Made by a program: the position numbers and the translations under genes. Below, in pieces: positions 13,280 to 15,336 of a stretch of 15,336 nt of DNA. The stretch lies in contig JAGBGL010000047.1 of assembly GCA_017936025.1 (NCBI GenBank), forward strand, positions 1-15,336, in the 5' to 3' direction. Below the pieces are notes generated by a model. That model saw nothing but the letters and a program-made list of their open reading frames with translations, did not search any database and was not told the origin of the DNA. Origin of the DNA: Bacillota bacterium (GTDB taxonomy: Bacteria > Bacillota > Clostridia > Peptostreptococcales > Anaerovoracaceae). How positions within the stretch are numbered: the stretch's first letter is position 1; the number at the start of each line of letters is the position of its first letter.

Positions 13280-14911
13280 ATGAAAGCAACTAAAGTCTTT
13301 TTAAATGCTAAAGTATATACAATGAATAAAGACAGAGACTGGGCCGAAGCAGTTGCAATCGCTGATGATAAAATCATATTCGTCGGCAGCGTCGCAGATG
13401 CGGAAAACCACATAGATGCTTCCACAGAAATCTTCGACCTTGAAGGCAAAATGCTGCTTCCGGGATTTACTGACGGACACTGCCATCCATTCCTCGGTAC
13501 ATTCTTCGGTCTTGGTCTTAATATAGATTTCGAATGGGATGAAGAAACGCTGAAATCCGAACTGAAAAAACACATCGATGCCAACCCTGGTAAAAAAGCA
13601 TATTTCGGCATGGGCTACTCTGAATGGTTATGGAACGAAACTCATCAGCCTTTTGCTTCAATGCTGGATGAAATATGCCCGGACAAACCTGTCCTCCTCT
13701 TATCCGGCGGCGGGCACGAAGGATGGTGTAATACGAAAGCCCTCGAAATGGCAAACGTTACTAAAGATACTCCTGATCCTGTTCCCGGTTTCCAGTTTTT
13801 CAAAAGGGATGCGGAAGGTAATCCTACAGGATGGATCAAGGAAACTGCAGCAGAAGCCATTATCCTCCAGGCAATAGATATGTTCGAACCAGAAGAAATC
13901 AAAGCCTCCCTTAAGGCTGTATTCGACGCATATGCAGCAGCAGGCATTACCACTATAGGAGACGCAGGTGTATATAATTTCTGGGAAGACCTCATTTTCC
14001 CTGTCGTAAAGGAAATGGAGGATGCCGGTGAGCTCAAACAGCACCTCAGCTGCTGTACATTCTGCCTGGCAGAGATTCCATTCAAAGAAGCAATAGAAAG
14101 ACTCAAATATCTCAATAAAACATATAACTCAAAGGACTATTTCTTTAACACACTGAAAATCCTTAACGACGGTACTCCGGAAGCCAAAACAGGCGCACTG
14201 ACAGAGCCGTACCCTGAAAACGGACAGATCGTTCCACCGGTATTCGTCGGAGATGAATTTGCCGAAATCGGTATCGAGACTGCAAAAGCGGGATTTGATA
14301 TACATATTCACGCAATCGGCGATAAAGCTATTCTTGAAACTCTTGAGATGGCCAGACGCGTGCGTGAAGCAGGATACAAAGATATGAGGATCACCAATGC
14401 CCATACTCAGATGGTACTTCCGGAAACCAGACCGCTTTTCAAAGAATATGATGTCATCGCTAATACAACTACAGTATGGTTCTTTGGCGGAGATATGAGC
14501 TTCCTGCCTGAAAAACTGCAGCCGCATCAGTTCAATTTCAGAGAAATGGTAGATTCCGGTGTGATTCTGAATCTCGGAAGCGACTTTCCTGCTGATTACT
14601 ATGGTTATGAGCCTCTTAAAGGTATTGAAATGGGACTTACAAGAAGAGTATACGGTCAGCCGGATGCTCCGGTTCTGGAGCCTATGACCGAAAGTCTGAC
14701 TATCGATGAAACGCTTGAAGGCTATACTTACGGTGCGCTCTACACTCACCGTCTGGAAGACTTTACAGGATCTATTGAAGTCGGTAAATGTGCGGACCTT
14801 GTAGTTCTAGGAGGAAACATTTTCGAAACAGATCCGTATTCCATCCATAAAATCCCTGTATGTATGACTTTCATGAACGGTAAAATGACATATAAAAACG
14901 AAGAACTCTAA
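13280..14911 (+). CDS. Amidohydrolase, YtcJ-like (amidohydrolase_3 family), paralogue 2
   Basis: A 543-aa metal-dependent hydrolase that aligns along its whole length with the gene at 8853-10478, with roughly 40-50% identity by eye. The same residues are kept: His67 and His69 (DGHCHP), Lys293 (TLKILNDG), His344 (IHAIGD), His375 (NAHTQ) and Asp435 (GSDFPAD). Differences cluster in segments likely to shape the substrate pocket, for example after DGHCHP and around 185-195 (TGWIKETAAEA here, SGHVVEGQPIA there). That suggests related but distinct substrates. The promoter and ribosome site are strong. It diverges from the GPH-type transporter and ends in a bidirectional terminator. There is no signal peptide, so the substrate must be inside the cell. 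Confidence 0.92.
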   Translation: MKATKVFLNAKVYTMNKDRDWAEAVAIADDKIIFVGSVADAENHIDASTEIFDLEGKMLLPGFTDGHCHPFLGTFFGLGLNIDFEWDEETLKSELKKHIDANPGKKAYFGMGYSEWLWNETHQPFASMLDEICPDKPVLLLSGGGHEGWCNTKALEMANVTKDTPDPVPGFQFFKRDAEGNPTGWIKETAAEAIILQAIDMFEPEEIKASLKAVFDAYAAAGITTIGDAGVYNFWEDLIFPVVKEMEDAGELKQHLSCCTFCLAEIPFKEAIERLKYLNKTYNSKDYFFNTLKILNDGTPEAKTGALTEPYPENGQIVPPVFVGDEFAEIGIETAKAGFDIHIHAIGDKAILETLEMARRVREAGYKDMRITNAHTQMVLPETRPLFKEYDVIANTTTVWFFGGDMSFLPEKLQPHQFNFREMVDSGVILNLGSDFPADYYGYEPLKGIEMGLTRRVYGQPDAPVLEPMTESLTIDETLEGYTYGALYTHRLEDFTGSIEVGKCADLVVLGGNIFETDPYSIHKIPVCMTFMNGKMTYKNEEL

Positions 14912-14921
14912 ATTACATCAA

Positions 14922-14954
14922 AAAGCTCCGGACATCCTGTGATGCCGGAGCTTT
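14922..14954. terminator. Bidirectional terminator between amidohydrolase 2 and hypB
   Basis: AAAGCTCCGG (14922-14931), a bulged A, then CATC pair with GATG and CCGGAGCTTT (14941-14954) around the loop CTGT. That gives 14 paired bases, with T-rich sequence on both sides. It begins 10 bp after the amidohydrolase stop and ends 2 bp before the hypB stop. Confidence 0.88.
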
Positions 14955-14956
14955 AA

Positions 14957-15336
14957 TTATTTTATCCAGTTTTCTGTTTCTCTTATTATCCAGTCAGCAA
15001 GTTCAGTGATACCTTCCCCTGTCTTTGCAGAAACGAAAATGATATCGATTGCAGGATTTCTCATTTTAGCATATTCAACGACTTTGTCTTTATCAAAATC
15101 AAAATAATCAATCACATCGATTTTATTGATCACAAGTAAATCGCATGTTTCATACATCAGCGGGTATTTCAGCGGTTTATCATGTCCTTCCGGTACTGAC
15201 AGGATTGTCATGTTTTTGACTGCCCCCGTATCAAATTCAGCAGGACACACCAAGTTGCCCACATTTTCAAGGACTATCACATCTAGGTCTTCCATTCCGA
15301 TTTCATGAAGCCCCTGTCTTGTCATATCCGCATCCA
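14957..15336 (-). CDS. hypB: Hydrogenase/urease nickel incorporation GTPase HypB (C-terminal part)
   Basis: The reading frame is open to the window edge, so the start is missing; 126 codons are seen. The sequence contains IVLENVGNLVCPAEFD, the signature of HypB nickel chaperones, with the G3-region and the metal-site cysteine. It is followed by EGHDKPLKYPLMYETCDLLVINKID (NKID is the guanine-recognition motif) and VSAKTGEG. HypB uses GTP to load nickel into NiFe-hydrogenase maturation intermediates, usually with HypA. The N-terminal P-loop and any His-rich or CxxC nickel store lie outside the window. UreG is a relative but lacks this exact ENVGNLVCPAEFD pattern. No hydrogenase gene is visible here. 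Confidence 0.93.
   Translation of the reverse strand, partial: DADMTRQGLHEIGMEDLDVIVLENVGNLVCPAEFDTGAVKNMTILSVPEGHDKPLKYPLMYETCDLLVINKIDVIDYFDFDKDKVVEYAKMRNPAIDIIFVSAKTGEGITELADWIIRETENWIK

Noticed and set aside
14129..14749. 206-codon frame on the minus strand inside amidohydrolase 2
   Set aside because: It overlaps the metal-site region of an intact hydrolase and lacks a ribosome site; a shadow frame.

Overview
The window looks like a stretch of chromosome from an anaerobic, spore-forming Firmicute (class Clostridia, gut or rumen type). The support is the tail of a SigK-type sporulation sigma factor, a YlmC/YmxH-family sporulation protein, a glycine riboswitch in front of an AgcS-type symporter, a HypB nickel chaperone, strong AGGAGG-type ribosome binding sites and moderate GC. 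The species cannot be named from the sequence. No rRNA, tRNA, insertion sequence, prophage gene or CRISPR array was found. Most genes lie on the minus strand.

Left part (1-4600). The 3' end of a sigK-like gene (+) converges on a class B penicillin-binding protein (-) across a shared bidirectional terminator. Upstream of the PBP, reading right to left, is a compact minus-strand series: ylmC/ymxH-like gene, nrdR, cmk, and a DUF1015 gene whose start codon overlaps the cmk stop. The nrdR promoter has a near-consensus NrdR box inside its spacer. The operon should therefore be autoregulated, and NrdR may also control CMP kinase, which makes the CDP precursor of dCDP. The DUF1015 unit ends in a hairpin plus T-run that contains the PBP ribosome binding site.

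Middle part (4640-8850). An alanine/glycine:cation symporter is preceded by a one-aptamer glycine riboswitch and an intrinsic terminator. Upstream is a two-gene minus-strand operon: a small RelQ/YjbM-like (p)ppGpp synthetase and a surface lipoprotein with FKBP and trigger-factor-like domains. A divergent plus-strand gene for an unrecognised 130-aa protein shares an overlapping promoter region with that operon.

Right part (8850-15336). Two clearly paralogous YtcJ-like amidohydrolases (541 and 543 aa) bracket an EamA/DMT transporter and a GPH-type MFS transporter. This may be a peripheral uptake, efflux and hydrolysis module of unknown substrate. The window ends inside hypB, convergent with the second amidohydrolase across a strong bidirectional terminator.

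No single clearly new system is evident. The most interesting signals are regulatory: the terminator that contains an RBS, the singlet glycine riboswitch with an 8-bp alternative pairing, the NrdR-box/cmk link, a cluster of TGCATA palindromes, and the paired amidohydrolase/transporter island.
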